64,000 nt of DNA from Mucilaginibacter yixingensis (GTDB lineage: Bacteria; Bacteroidota; Bacteroidia; Sphingobacteriales; Sphingobacteriaceae): positions 1,922,001-1,986,000 of the forward strand of contig NZ_CP160205.1 in assembly GCF_041080815.1 (NCBI RefSeq), in the 5' to 3' direction. Of this stretch, positions 51,310 through 60,792 are shown in pieces. The notes under the pieces are model-generated. The model was not told where the DNA came from. It searched no databases and saw nothing but the letters and a program-made list of their open reading frames with translations. The position numbers were made by a program, and so were the translations under genes. Each line of letters begins with the position of its first letter. Position 1 is the first letter of the stretch.

Positions 51310-53279
51310 TTCTTCTTAAATACCACTTCTGCGCTTTCTGCCTGGATAATTTTATTATACATCTCCTTAAGATAAGGATACTCCTCTGATGAGTATAACG
51401 AACGGTTAAACTGGATGGAATAACTGCAGTTAAACCCGTCGTCAGTAGGGGTGTAGCCTAACAGGAAGCGGCCGCCCTGGTTTGGCAGTGCCAGGCCTAC
51501 TTGCTGTGGTAACGCTTCTGTGGTCATCTTATCCGGCAGGTGCACGGTGAGGATAAATCGCTCTTCAGACGGTGCGCCACAATCTACCGGGAAGGTACGC
51601 TCTGCTAATTTGAAAGGGTTGCTGGTAGTACGATCATACAGGAATGGGTTGAAAGACAAGCGCTTATCATTCTGCATATCATCATAAGCGTTAATCTCAA
51701 TCTCGTATTTTTCAGCAAGTGGCTGCTCCAGACTGTCAAGGTTGTGAATTTCTGATTTCAGAATCTTCATTTTTTTAAGACGATTGTCCAGATCCTCTAC
51801 ATACTCATCTACAGTATTAAAGTTTTTAATTTGCTTGCGCTTATTGTAGGCGTCATAACCTCTTGAGTAGCAGGTCATAGAGCCTTTAAGTTTGCCGTCG
51901 TCGGTGAGCTTTAAATCAAAAGCATAAGTTTTGGTCTGCTTTTCGGCCTTCAGATCAATCCAGTATGATGGTTTATCCAGGCTCATTACCCTGCCCTGAT
52001 CATTCATACATTTTAAAGGCAGCAGACCAAAGGGAAGTAAAGGGTCTGTTGCATCCAGCAGGTAACTCTGGTCGCCAATGTTAGCTTTTGCTATTACATA
52101 GTTAAAGTCAGAAATACCGGGATATAATTTATTAATTACGCCATTATTACGGGTAGATAGCAGCACTGCTTCTGTATTAATACCGGCCGCATTGAGCGCC
52201 GCAACCAGCGATAAATTGATATCGGCCACAGAGCCTGAATGCGAGTCAAACGCTTTGCGTATGCCATCATCACTGCCAATACTATAAATGTTGTTCCAGC
52301 GATAGTTTTTTTGTACAAACTCAAAAATGGCTTTGGCTTTTTCCAGCGGATCTGTAGTATTTGCGCCCACGCCTTTAATCCGGTCTTTCATCAGTTCGGT
52401 ACGCCGCAACTGGGAGCCAAATGATTCGTTGTGCTTCAGGTCATAGTCAATGTCTTTCCACTCTTTGGTAACCTTTGTTCTGGCACCTGTTTCAAAATTG
52501 GTATATTCTGATAACTCGAAATTAATAGCCGACATAAAGTTTTTAGGCGATGTCATGAACGCCTCTTCTTTAAATGCCGGGATGTCTGTCATGATATAAG
52601 TAATCTTTGAACAGTCGCACTTAATGCCATTAAATGAAAAGCAGTCGCGATCTATATCAGAGTTTACTTTGGTTAGCTTTAGTGCTCCGCGCAATGATGC
52701 ATTGTAAACATATATGCCCGGTATATGCACTTCATACTCTGAGTAGATTTTAGGAATATCAGCCTGGAAATTCCACTCTTTAAAGCTCCATCGGCGTGGT
52801 GATTCCAGTGTGTATTTATATTCAATAACACAACCTTTTGTTAAGTGCGGCAGGGCGAAGCTTAACTGGTCATAGTATCTGTTTAGCTTGGTATGGAAAA
52901 TGTTTTTAGGATCTAATTCCGCTTGTCGCAACAAGTTGTTTTCATCCCGGTAATAGGTTATCGCTTTAATATCTCTTACAGATTCGAAATAGTTGTCGTC
53001 TTCTTTGTAAAGAGGAATTTTAACGTCGCCCCATTCGCGAAATGCTTCGGGATTCAGAATTTTAATTTTAACATGGTACTCGTGAATAAGCGGAATATGA
53101 TCTGCACTACTGATCCATGTTTTGCCAAATTCTTTCAAAACCACGGCCTGTGCGCTGGTGTCTTTGGCATACTTAGTCATGTCTACATCGGCTCTGTCAA
53201 CTTCGCCAAATTCAAAATCCTGGGCTTGGCAAAAACCAAAAGACAATGCAAAGACAAGGAATAGGAAGGTTCTTTTCAT
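51306..53279 (-). CDS. DUF3857 transglutaminase-like protein lacking the catalytic Cys
   Basis: 657 residues with a signal peptide (about 1-19). Same domain order as the downstream gene, but the catalytic stretch reads HSGSVADINLSLVAALNAAG, with no Cys where the partner has GYGDCKA. So it is probably not an active transglutaminase; it may form a complex with the active partner. First gene of the pair. Confidence 0.85.
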   Translation of the reverse strand: MKRTFLFLVFALSFGFCQAQDFEFGEVDRADVDMTKYAKDTSAQAVVLKEFGKTWISSADHIPLIHEYHVKIKILNPEAFREWGDVKIPLYKEDDNYFESVRDIKAITYYRDENNLLRQAELDPKNIFHTKLNRYYDQLSFALPHLTKGCVIEYKYTLESPRRWSFKEWNFQADIPKIYSEYEVHIPGIYVYNASLRGALKLTKVNSDIDRDCFSFNGIKCDCSKITYIMTDIPAFKEEAFMTSPKNFMSAINFELSEYTNFETGARTKVTKEWKDIDYDLKHNESFGSQLRRTELMKDRIKGVGANTTDPLEKAKAIFEFVQKNYRWNNIYSIGSDDGIRKAFDSHSGSVADINLSLVAALNAAGINTEAVLLSTRNNGVINKLYPGISDFNYVIAKANIGDQSYLLDATDPLLPFGLLPLKCMNDQGRVMSLDKPSYWIDLKAEKQTKTYAFDLKLTDDGKLKGSMTCYSRGYDAYNKRKQIKNFNTVDEYVEDLDNRLKKMKILKSEIHNLDSLEQPLAEKYEIEINAYDDMQNDKRLSFNPFLYDRTTSNPFKLAERTFPVDCGAPSEERFILTVHLPDKMTTEALPQQVGLALPNQGGRFLLGYTPTDDGFNCSYSIQFNRSLYSSEEYPYLKEMYNKIIQAESAEVVFKKK

Positions 53280-53405
53280 CAGAAATTAATTGTAATAAGT
53301 AGGTATTGAAGGTATAACTTCCACCTTAATAATTAAAAAAAAATTAAAAATTATTGCCTTGTAAACTTCGGCCATTTGGCCGACCTTTGCGATTACAATT
53401 ATCTA

Positions 53406-54455
53406 ATGAAACTAAACTTAAAAAGGCCGCTGGCTTTCTTTGATATTGAGGCTACCGGAGTAAATCTGGGTGTTGACCGCATTGTAGAACTATCTGTAAT
53501 TAAACTGCATCCTGACGGTAGTGAAGAGGTAAAAACCTGGCGCGTTAACCCGGGCATGCCTATTCCGCTGGAAGCCTCATTGATCCATGGTATTTATGAT
53601 ACCGATATTGCTGCATCTCCTTTGTTTGCTGCAATAGGTGCAGAAATTGCCGCATTTATTGATGTGAGTGATTTGGCTGGTTATAATTCAAATAAATTTG
53701 ATATCCCGATGCTGATGGAAGAGTTTATGCGTGCGGGTATTGAGTTTGATCTGGATCAACGCCATTTTGTTGATGTGCAAAATATTTTTCACCAGATGGA
53801 GCAACGTACGCTAAAGGCCGCCTACCAATTCTATTGCAGTAAAGATATAGTTAATGCGCACAGCGCAGAGGCCGATACCCGTGCTACCATGGAAGTTTTG
53901 CTGGCACAAATTGCCCGTTATGAAGCCACCGAATGGGAGGATAAACAAGGCAACAAGCGCATTCCGATTGTAAACGATATTGAAGCGTTGCATAAGTTTA
54001 CCAACCTGCACAACACGGTTGATTTTGCCGGTCGGATGGTTTATAACGAAAATGGCGAAGAGCTGTTCAACTTTGGCAAGCACAAAGGCAAAAAGGTAGA
54101 AGATGTTTTTGCTATTGAGCCAAGTTACTACTCCTGGATGATGCAAGGCGATTTTCCACTTTATACAAAACGTAAGCTAGAAGCTATTTATAACCGTTGG
54201 AATGCCAAGCGTCAGGCAGAACGGCAAAGTCGCCCGCCACAGCCAAAACCTGCCGGTGACGCTGCTGCGCCAAAAGCAGATGCGCCGCCGTCACAAAATC
54301 AGCAGCCTAAGCAGAATTTTCAGCAACGCCCAAACAATAACTACAAAGGCAACAACCACAACAATAACCGCCCGTTTAAGCGCGACGACAAGCCTGCAGC
54401 GCCAGTTAATGACGATATGCTGCAGCAGTTGAAAGATAAGTTCAAGAAGAGCTGA
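53406..54455 (+). CDS. DnaQ-like 3'-5' exonuclease with Gln/Asn-rich tail
   Basis: 349 residues from the ATG at 53406 (MKLNLKRPLAFFDIEATGVN); the frame extends to a TTG at 53376. DEDDh motifs: FFDIEATG, AGYNSNKFDIPML and NAHSAEADTRATMEVL. Residues about 215-270 form a short added domain (FNFGKHKGKKVEDV). From about 285 the chain is Pro/Gln/Asn-rich. Proofreading-type exonuclease or RNA exonuclease; substrate not clear. Confidence 0.85.
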   Translation: MKLNLKRPLAFFDIEATGVNLGVDRIVELSVIKLHPDGSEEVKTWRVNPGMPIPLEASLIHGIYDTDIAASPLFAAIGAEIAAFIDVSDLAGYNSNKFDIPMLMEEFMRAGIEFDLDQRHFVDVQNIFHQMEQRTLKAAYQFYCSKDIVNAHSAEADTRATMEVLLAQIARYEATEWEDKQGNKRIPIVNDIEALHKFTNLHNTVDFAGRMVYNENGEELFNFGKHKGKKVEDVFAIEPSYYSWMMQGDFPLYTKRKLEAIYNRWNAKRQAERQSRPPQPKPAGDAAAPKADAPPSQNQQPKQNFQQRPNNNYKGNNHNNNRPFKRDDKPAAPVNDDMLQQLKDKFKKS

Positions 54456-54500
54456 GGCGGGTATTGAAGATTAGAAATTAGAGATTGGTGATCTCTATAT

Positions 54501-54539
54501 AAAAAGAAAAGGAAGCACGATATGCTTCCTTTTCTTTTT
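54501..54539. terminator. Terminator after the exonuclease gene
   Basis: AAAAAGAAAAGGAAGCA (54501-54517) and its exact complement TGCTTCCTTTTCTTTTT (54523-54539), 5-base loop. Confidence 0.8.
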
Positions 54540-54550
54540 ATAAATCATTT

Positions 54551-54594
54551 GCAGTCGCTTGGCTCCAGCCGAGTGGCGATTATCTCACGGCCTC
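54551..54594. repeat. Single-arm copy of the GCAGTCGCTCG family
   Basis: Begins GCAGTCGCTTGGCTCCAGCC and ends CGGCCTC. About 38 of 44 bases match one arm of the repeat at 31675-31718 (read in reverse complement). No second arm nearby. Confidence 0.7.
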
Positions 54595-54634
54595 AGGCTG
54601 CCGATCTGCTATGCGAACTAATTTTTAATCTTCG

Positions 54635-55543
54635 CTAGTCTTTATCGCCCAAAAACTTAATGTTCCGTTTTAGTCCTGCAAACTTAGTGCGCTTTACTGC
54701 CGAGCCTTTAAAGAGTTTCTGATACACTTCTTCGCTGATATCCTGCCAATCGTTTTGTGTTAGATTCAACAGATCGGGGTGTGGATTAAATGCAGGCTCA
54801 CTGTGAATGACCGAAAACTTATTCCAAGGGCAAACATCCTGACATACATCGCAGCCAAACATCCAGCTATCCATTTTATCTTTAAATTCCGCAGGGATCT
54901 CGTCTTTCAGCTCGATGGTGAGATAGGAGATGCATTTGCTGCCGTCTACCACATACGGGCCAACAATGGCATCGGTAGGGCAGGCGTCTATACATCGGGT
55001 GCAGGTGCCGCAATGATCGGCCGTGGGAGCAACGTCATATTCCAGTTCCAAATCTACAATCAGCTCTGCCAGGAAAAAGAATGAGCCGGCTTGTTTGTTA
55101 ATCAGATTGCTGTTTTTGCCCACCCAGCCCAGTCCGGCTTTTTTGGCCCAGGCCTTATCTAAAACAGGGGCAGAATCAACAAATGCACGACCATCAACTT
55201 CGCCAATGTTTTCGCGGATAAAGTTTAAGAGATGTTTTAACTTGTCTTTAATAACCGTATGGTAATCAATCCCATAAGCGTATTTTGATATCTTGGGAGA
55301 TGAAGCGTCTACCTGTTTATTATCGGTATAATAATTTAGTGCTAGGGAGATGACCGATTTTGCCCCATCAACCAGCAGACGTGGGTCAAGACGCTTATCA
55401 AAATAGTTCTCCATGTACTGCATCTGCCCGTTCATGTTGTTGTTGAGCCAGGCTTCCAACCGCGGTGCTTCTTCCTCCAGAAAACCGGCTTTAGCAATAC
55501 CACAATGCAGAAAGCCGAGGTTTTTAGCCTCAGCTTTTATCAT
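54635..55543 (-). CDS. queG: Epoxyqueuosine reductase
   Basis: 302 residues from the ATG at 55543 ([20 protein letters not shown]); a TTG 51 bp further up lies beyond a -7 box (TATCTTTG, 55589-55582). It reduces epoxyqueuosine to queuosine in tRNA with a cobalamin and two 4Fe-4S clusters. Cluster motifs [12 protein letters not shown] and [11 protein letters not shown] and the cobalamin-binding N-terminal half are intact. Full length. Confidence 0.92.
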   Translation of the reverse strand: MIKAEAKNLGFLHCGIAKAGFLEEEAPRLEAWLNNNMNGQMQYMENYFDKRLDPRLLVDGAKSVISLALNYYTDNKQVDASSPKISKYAYGIDYHTVIKDKLKHLLNFIRENIGEVDGRAFVDSAPVLDKAWAKKAGLGWVGKNSNLINKQAGSFFFLAELIVDLELEYDVAPTADHCGTCTRCIDACPTDAIVGPYVVDGSKCISYLTIELKDEIPAEFKDKMDSWMFGCDVCQDVCPWNKFSVIHSEPAFNPHPDLLNLTQNDWQDISEEVYQKLFKGSAVKRTKFAGLKRNIKFLGDKD

Positions 55544-55597
55544 TTTACTATATGCTGAAAGATTTTGTGCCACAACTGGGGCAAAGATACGCAATAC

Positions 55598-56092
55598 TTA
55601 TTGCTGATCGAAAAAGCCCATTTGGCGCAGGAAAGAGATCTGATCGAAATACAGATCTTCTTTTATAATCTTACCATCCTTTATTTTCAGGATCAGGCAA
55701 TTGTTGAGGATGAATTTGCGCCCTAACATGTAGGCCGGTGTTTCGTTTTCCGGGTGACTGAGGGTACCTGTGGTGGTATATTCTATGGTGGCTACGCTAT
55801 CGCCGCTGTAATAAATGTTACCTACGTCATAGCGCAGGTTAGGCATCGATTTAAAAGAGCTGGTGTATGATGCTTTTTGTGCCGCCACACCGTTATGAAT
55901 GCCGTCCCACGATGGGGACGTAGATTCTACTTTGATGTCGTAATCGCGGAGTAATTCATTAACATCATGGCGGTTCAGTGCATTAAAGCGATGCCTGATG
56001 AGCTGTTTCATATCAGTATGACTGTTACATCCTGATATTAACAAGCTCAGCAATGCAATTAATGCACTGAACGCCTTTATACTTCTAATCAT
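55598..56092 (-). CDS. NTF2-like (SnoaL-type) lipoprotein
   Basis: 164 residues. A lipoprotein signal with SLLISGC (Cys22) is followed by an NTF2-like cone domain (MKQLIRHRFNALNRHDVNEL; WDGIHNGVAAQKASYTSSFK; YYSGDSVATIEYTTTGTLSH). Such domains bind or isomerise small molecules or simply bind partners. Last gene downstream of the deacetylase by 7 bp on the same strand. Confidence 0.72.
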   Translation of the reverse strand: MIRSIKAFSALIALLSLLISGCNSHTDMKQLIRHRFNALNRHDVNELLRDYDIKVESTSPSWDGIHNGVAAQKASYTSSFKSMPNLRYDVGNIYYSGDSVATIEYTTTGTLSHPENETPAYMLGRKFILNNCLILKIKDGKIIKEDLYFDQISFLRQMGFFDQQ

Positions 56093-56099
56093 TAGTTTA

Positions 56100-56990
56100 T
56101 TAGAAGCTATTTTTAATGCTGTTGCTCAGGGTTTTGGTGCTCCAGTATCCGCTATCCAATATGCGGCGAACGGTCATTAGCGGATAATCGGGGTCGCGCT
56201 TATCAGCCAGCTGGAATGCAATTTTAAAGCCTTTTTTCTGGAACTCTGGTAATACCGGTTTTTTCCAGATGCCGAATGGATAGGCGAAGTAATCTATCTT
56301 CTTACCTGTAATTCCCTCCAGTTTTTTGGTTGGCTTGTCAATCTGGGTAACCCAGTCGTCAGTTGGCTTAAGGGTGATTTTGCCGTTTTTGCCCAGAATT
56401 TTCAGGCTTGAGTTGTGCGAATATTTATCTACACGGTGGTGATCCCAGGTGTGGCTGCCAATTACGTTACCTTCGTCGCTCAGTTGTTTTACCTGGGCCT
56501 CGGTCATGTAATGCGGGCGGTTTAACGATACGGTCATTACAAAATACACCGCTTTGAAACCATATTTTTTCAAGGTAGGATTGGCAATGGTAAACTGATC
56601 CTCGTCGGTATCATCAAAAGTAAGCATGATGGGTTTGCTTGGCAATTTGGCACCGGTGGTAAGATAAGCGTAAAGCTGATCTGGCAGAATGGTATGATAA
56701 CCGCTGTCGGCCAGCATTTTAATATGTTCTTTGAAAGCAGTAATGGGTATAATATAATCTTTAGCGCTTTTAGAGTCTGTCGGACGCCAATCACGTATCT
56801 GGTGATAACAAATAACAGGCACCTGTTTGCGAGCCATAATGGCTGCGTTATTAACCGGACCAGAGGCTGCAGCCGTAGTGGCAGAAGCACTTGCTGCTGT
56901 AGCACCGGATTTATCGCCAACTGGTTTTGACTGGCAGTTGCCAAAGCTTATCAAACTGATTAAAGCAGTTGCTGCTAAAAATTTAGACAT
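56100..56990 (-). CDS. Polysaccharide deacetylase (NodB domain) lipoprotein
   Basis: 296 residues. Lipoprotein-like signal ending SFGNC (Cys19). NodB motifs: MLTFDDTDEDQF (Asp-Asp, first motif) and GSHTWDHHRVD (His-Trp-Asp-His-His, second motif), with YFAYPFG as a third. It should remove acetyl groups from cell-surface or capsular polysaccharide. Linked to the downstream NTF2-like lipoprotein. Confidence 0.85.
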   Translation of the reverse strand: MSKFLAATALISLISFGNCQSKPVGDKSGATAASASATTAAASGPVNNAAIMARKQVPVICYHQIRDWRPTDSKSAKDYIIPITAFKEHIKMLADSGYHTILPDQLYAYLTTGAKLPSKPIMLTFDDTDEDQFTIANPTLKKYGFKAVYFVMTVSLNRPHYMTEAQVKQLSDEGNVIGSHTWDHHRVDKYSHNSSLKILGKNGKITLKPTDDWVTQIDKPTKKLEGITGKKIDYFAYPFGIWKKPVLPEFQKKGFKIAFQLADKRDPDYPLMTVRRILDSGYWSTKTLSNSIKNSF

Positions 56991-57063
56991 ATTAAAGTAG
57001 ATTGATGTAGATATATAATGCCCGTAAAATTAAATTATTTTACAAGCCGGCAAATTTAATTTA

Positions 57064-57180
57064 TAAACAATTGAACCAGGATTTAACGGATTCTATGGAT
57101 TAACAGAATTTTTGTACTAAATCATTTACTGATTAATATTATATCCTGCAAATCCTGCAAACTCGTTTAATCCTGGTTCC
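57064..57180. repeat. Inverted pair of the AACCAGGATT repeat family
   Basis: Plus-strand copy at about 57064-57112 (TTGAACCAGGATTTAACGG) faces a minus-strand copy at 57142-57179 whose complement begins GGAACCAGGATTAAACGAG next to the ruvB stop. The two can pair as a long imperfect hairpin. Sense with respect to ruvB only for the second. Confidence 0.65.
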
Positions 57181-58203
57181 TTAAAATAAGGAATTCTGCC
57201 CGCCTAATTTGGTCAAACCCAAGTGGCGGTAAGCATGCTCAGTAGCCTCTCGTCCGCGCGAGGTCCGCATCAGAAAACCTTCCTGAATCAGGAACGGTTC
57301 GTAAACTTCCTCAATGGTACCCTCGTCTTCTCCCACGGCGGTGGCTATGGTTTTTAAACCTACCGGGCCGCCTTTAAATTTCTCAATAATGGTGAGGAGG
57401 ATTTTGTTATCCATCTCATCTAAGCCATGTTCGTCTACATTCAGCGCGTTCAGGGCGTATTGAGCAATGTCGCGGTCTACGGTGCCATTGCCTTTTATCT
57501 GGGCAAAATCTCGGGTGCGGCGCAGCAGTGCATTGGCAATACGCGGGGTGCCACGGCTGCGGCGGGCAATCTCAAAAGCGCCGGTTTCTTCAATCGGGGT
57601 TTTAAGGATGGATGATGATCTTAAAACTATGGTGGTTAAGAGTTTAGCATCATAATACTCCAATCGGGCATTAATACCAAAACGCGCGCGCAAAGGGGCC
57701 GTTAGCAAACCAGAGCGGGTAGTAGCGCCAATTAAAGTGAACGGATTAAGTGATAACTGCACCGAGCGCGCGTTAGGGCCGCTCTCCAACATAATATCAA
57801 TTTTAAAATCCTCCATGGCAGAGTAGAGGTACTCTTCCACCAGCGGACTCAGGCGGTGGATCTCGTCAATAAACAAAATATCGCCTGCTTCCAGGTTAGT
57901 TAGTAGCCCGGCCAGATCGCCGGGTTTATCCAGTACCGGTCCTGATGTAATCTTGATACCGGTGCCCATTTCATTAGCGATGATGTGCGACAGTGTGGTT
58001 TTACCCAATCCCGGGGGGCCATGCAACAGCACGTGATCAAGCGCCTCGCCACGCTGGCGGGCGGCTTGTACAAACACCTTGAGGTTAGTGAGGATTTTTT
58101 GCTGACCGGTAAAATCTTCAAAAGCCTGCGGCCGCAGCACTTTCTCAATATCATACTCGGCCGGCGAAATATTGTCACGTTCGGGATTAAGATGCTCGTT
58201 CAT
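57181..58203 (-). CDS. ruvB: Holliday junction branch-migration helicase subunit RuvB
   Basis: 340 residues from the ATG at 58203 ([20 protein letters not shown]); the frame extends to a TTG at 58212. AAA+ ATPase: Walker [10 protein letters not shown] (about 63-71), Walker [11 protein letters not shown], sensor 1 GATTRSG and the C-terminal winged helix ([15 protein letters not shown]). Complete. Its stop is followed at once by a dispersed repeat. Confidence 0.96.
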   Translation of the reverse strand: MNEHLNPERDNISPAEYDIEKVLRPQAFEDFTGQQKILTNLKVFVQAARQRGEALDHVLLHGPPGLGKTTLSHIIANEMGTGIKITSGPVLDKPGDLAGLLTNLEAGDILFIDEIHRLSPLVEEYLYSAMEDFKIDIMLESGPNARSVQLSLNPFTLIGATTRSGLLTAPLRARFGINARLEYYDAKLLTTIVLRSSSILKTPIEETGAFEIARRSRGTPRIANALLRRTRDFAQIKGNGTVDRDIAQYALNALNVDEHGLDEMDNKILLTIIEKFKGGPVGLKTIATAVGEDEGTIEEVYEPFLIQEGFLMRTSRGREATEHAYRHLGLTKLGGQNSLF

Positions 58204-58245
58204 TGCTAACAAAGTTAGTGATTTTTATTTCGGATTTCGGATGTT

Positions 58246-58309
58246 CAATTTCGGATTTTAAGATTTTAAAACATGAAATTATCATCCAAAGAGGCAAAAT
58301 CCGAAATTG
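58246..58309. repeat. Inverted CAATTTCGGATTTT / AAAATCCGAAATTG
   Basis: Perfect 14-bp arms (58246-58259 and 58296-58309) in a tract of ATTTCGGATTT stutter repeats between ruvB and the glycosyltransferase. Could serve as terminator for the latter. Confidence 0.6.
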
Positions 58310-58333
58310 AAATTTCGAAATCCCAAGTACTAA

Positions 58334-59074
58334 TTAATCTCCGTCACCTTCAGGGTATTTCCTGAAAATGCTGTTAATCTTCATCTGGATTACACCAAAG
58401 AAGGCTTCGCGGAAGATGCTTGTAGACATTTTAGAGGTACCGGCGGTACGGTCGGTAAATATGATAGGCACTTCTACCAGGTTAAAAGCATGTTTAACGG
58501 TAGTGTATTTCATCTCAATCTGGAAGGCGTAGCCCACAAATTTAATTTTGTGCAAACGGATGGTTTGCAGCACGCGGCGCTTGTAGCATACAAAACCGGC
58601 GGTGGCATCGGTTACGCTCATGCCGGTAACAATGCGTACGTACATAGATGCAAAGTAGCTCATCAGTACGCGGCTCATTGGCCAGTTAACCACGTTAACA
58701 CCTTTCAGGTAACGTGAACCTACAGACATATCGGCGCCGTCAATACAAGCCTGACGCAGGCGCAGCAGATCTTCAGGGTTGTGCGAGAAATCGCAGTCCA
58801 TCTCCATAATGTAATCATAATGGCGCTCTAATGCCCACCTGAAACCATGGATGTATGCGGTACCCAAGCCCAGTTTGCCCTGGCGTTCTTCTATAAACAA
58901 ACGGCCGGGAAATTCCAGTTGCAGCTCTTTAACTTTTGCGGCAGTGCCATCGGGCGAGCCATCGTCAATGATCAGCAAATGAAAATCATGCTCAAGCGAG
59001 AACACTTTACGCACCATGCGTTCTACGTTCTCAATCTCGTTATATGTAGGTATTATGACTACGCTATCGGGCAC
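58334..59074 (-). CDS. DPM1-like glycosyltransferase family 2
   Basis: 246 residues with a GTG start (MPDSVVIIPTYNEIENV). GT-A fold with the metal-binding motif MDCDFSHNPEDL (about 96-107). No membrane helix at the C-terminus. Similar to polyprenol-phosphate mannosyl transferases, which make lipid-linked sugar donors. Followed by no obvious partner; substrate sugar unproven. Confidence 0.85.
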   Translation of the reverse strand: MPDSVVIIPTYNEIENVERMVRKVFSLEHDFHLLIIDDGSPDGTAAKVKELQLEFPGRLFIEERQGKLGLGTAYIHGFRWALERHYDYIMEMDCDFSHNPEDLLRLRQACIDGADMSVGSRYLKGVNVVNWPMSRVLMSYFASMYVRIVTGMSVTDATAGFVCYKRRVLQTIRLHKIKFVGYAFQIEMKYTTVKHAFNLVEVPIIFTDRTAGTSKMSTSIFREAFFGVIQMKINSIFRKYPEGDGD

Positions 59075-59131
59075 CGGGGTATCTGTTATGTTAAAAAAGA
59101 CTGCGAAGCTAAGGGCTTATAATTTAAATAG

Positions 59132-59179
59132 CAAATATAACAAAGCCATTTAACATGGTTTAACAGTTAAATGGCTTTG
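59132..59179. terminator. Terminator hairpin abutting a -7 box
   Basis: CAAAGCCATTTAAC (59141-59154) and GTTAAATGGCTTTG (59166-59179), perfect 14-bp arms, end the POT transporter transcript. On the minus strand TATATTTG (59139-59132) follows directly and can be the -7 box of the glycosyltransferase gene, starting it about 55 bp before its GTG. Confidence 0.65.
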
Positions 59180-59197
59180 TTTATTGCAGATTTAAGG

Positions 59198-60685
59198 CTA
59201 TAAATTGTTGGTGTCGGCTACAATTTTGCCTTCTTCGGCAGCGGTAATGTAGTTATGTTCTTTTAAGCGTGGCGAAATAATCATAAATGCCACCGTGAAA
59301 ATCGATACAAAACCCACAAAAAACCAGTAGTAGTTTGCGCCTATCATGTATTTCTCCAGAAAACCGTGATTAGATATGTTCTTGTTGACGGCTCCGGTAA
59401 TCAGGTTACCCAGTGCTACCACCAGTAACCAAATGGCTGTCATGGTACTCTTCATTGATTTTGGTGAATGGGTGTAAGCATATTCCAAACCGGTAATTGA
59501 TACCAAAACTTCGGCAGCCGATAACACCACGTACGCCAGGATCTGCCACCAGATAGATGGGTGAGCGCCGTGGTCAATCAAACTTTGTATCCAGGCAATA
59601 ATAGCAAATGATAATGCGGTTAGAAATAAACCAAAGCCCAATCTTCTGAGTGGGGTGGTTTTTAGTCCCATTTTATCTAACGCGGGATAGATCCAGTAGT
59701 TAAATATAGGGATAAAGATAAGCAGGAACACCGGGTTAAAGGTTTGTACCTGTCCGGCCAGCATGGTAAACTTGGTGAAGCCCAGGTTAATTTCGCGGTT
59801 CATCGTGTCGGCCTGCAAAACCCATTCAGAAAGGTTTTGATCCCAAACCGCCCAGAACGCCAGCGCAAAGAAGAATACCATAATAACGCGGTAAACAGCT
59901 TTAACACCCTCTACTTTTTCAGGATCGTGCTTGGCTTTGGCTACATCCAGCAATGATTGTCCTTTTTGCTTTTGACCAGCGTGGAAAAGCGCATATAACG
60001 AGATAAATACAAAGTTGTCTTTATTAACACCGGCCGGAGGTACGCGCACATACAACTTACGGCCAGAGAAAAAGATAATAGTGGCCAACGCCATTAATAC
60101 GCCCGGAATACCGAAAGCCCATTTGGCACCATAGGCCTCATATACCCATGGAATAAGAATAGTAGATATTACTGAGCCTGCGTTGATGCTGAAATAAAAC
60201 CAGCCATAAACTTTTGAAAGCAGATCCTGGTTAGAGGCATCAAATTGGTCTCCTACGTTGGCAGATACACACGATTTAATACCGCCGGCACCAATGGCTA
60301 TCAACACTAAACCTGCAGTAAACATATCCAGGTTGTTATCAAACAACGCCAGGAAAAGGTGACCAATACAGTAAACAATAGAGATGTTAAGGATGATGCG
60401 GTATTTGCCGGTAAACCAATCGGCCACAAGGCCGCCAACAAATGGAAGGCTATAAGCCAGCGCCACAAAAAAGTGCGTGTCTGCGTTGGCCTTAGCCTGG
60501 GCTACGGTGGTTAAAGCGGGATTGTGAGTTGGATTATAAAACTGGTTCACCAAAAATATTACCAGGATAGAGCGCATGCCATAAAAGCTAAATCGCTCGG
60601 CGGCCTCGTTACCAATAATAAAAGGGATACTTCGGGGGTATTTTGACTTGGTTTTTTGTACTGATACAGCTGTTTCTGCACTCAT
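59198..60685 (-). CDS. POT-family proton-coupled oligopeptide transporter
   Basis: 495 residues with 14 membrane helices. Hallmarks: NEAAERFSFYGMRSILVIFL (E-x-x-E-R-type motif of helix 1), DWFTGKYRIILNISIVYCIG and FYFSINAGSVISTILIPWVY. Imports di- and tripeptides with protons. Monocistronic in appearance, ending at the hairpin beyond 59198. Confidence 0.92.
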   Translation of the reverse strand: MSAETAVSVQKTKSKYPRSIPFIIGNEAAERFSFYGMRSILVIFLVNQFYNPTHNPALTTVAQAKANADTHFFVALAYSLPFVGGLVADWFTGKYRIILNISIVYCIGHLFLALFDNNLDMFTAGLVLIAIGAGGIKSCVSANVGDQFDASNQDLLSKVYGWFYFSINAGSVISTILIPWVYEAYGAKWAFGIPGVLMALATIIFFSGRKLYVRVPPAGVNKDNFVFISLYALFHAGQKQKGQSLLDVAKAKHDPEKVEGVKAVYRVIMVFFFALAFWAVWDQNLSEWVLQADTMNREINLGFTKFTMLAGQVQTFNPVFLLIFIPIFNYWIYPALDKMGLKTTPLRRLGFGLFLTALSFAIIAWIQSLIDHGAHPSIWWQILAYVVLSAAEVLVSITGLEYAYTHSPKSMKSTMTAIWLLVVALGNLITGAVNKNISNHGFLEKYMIGANYYWFFVGFVSIFTVAFMIISPRLKEHNYITAAEEGKIVADTNNL

Positions 60686-60792
60686 GTTAATTTTTTGTTT
60701 GTTTCGTTTGTTTGTCGTGCTAAATTAATATTAATATACCAATTCAAAATTTAAAGCAAGATTATTATGCAATGCATAGTAATTTTTTTGAC

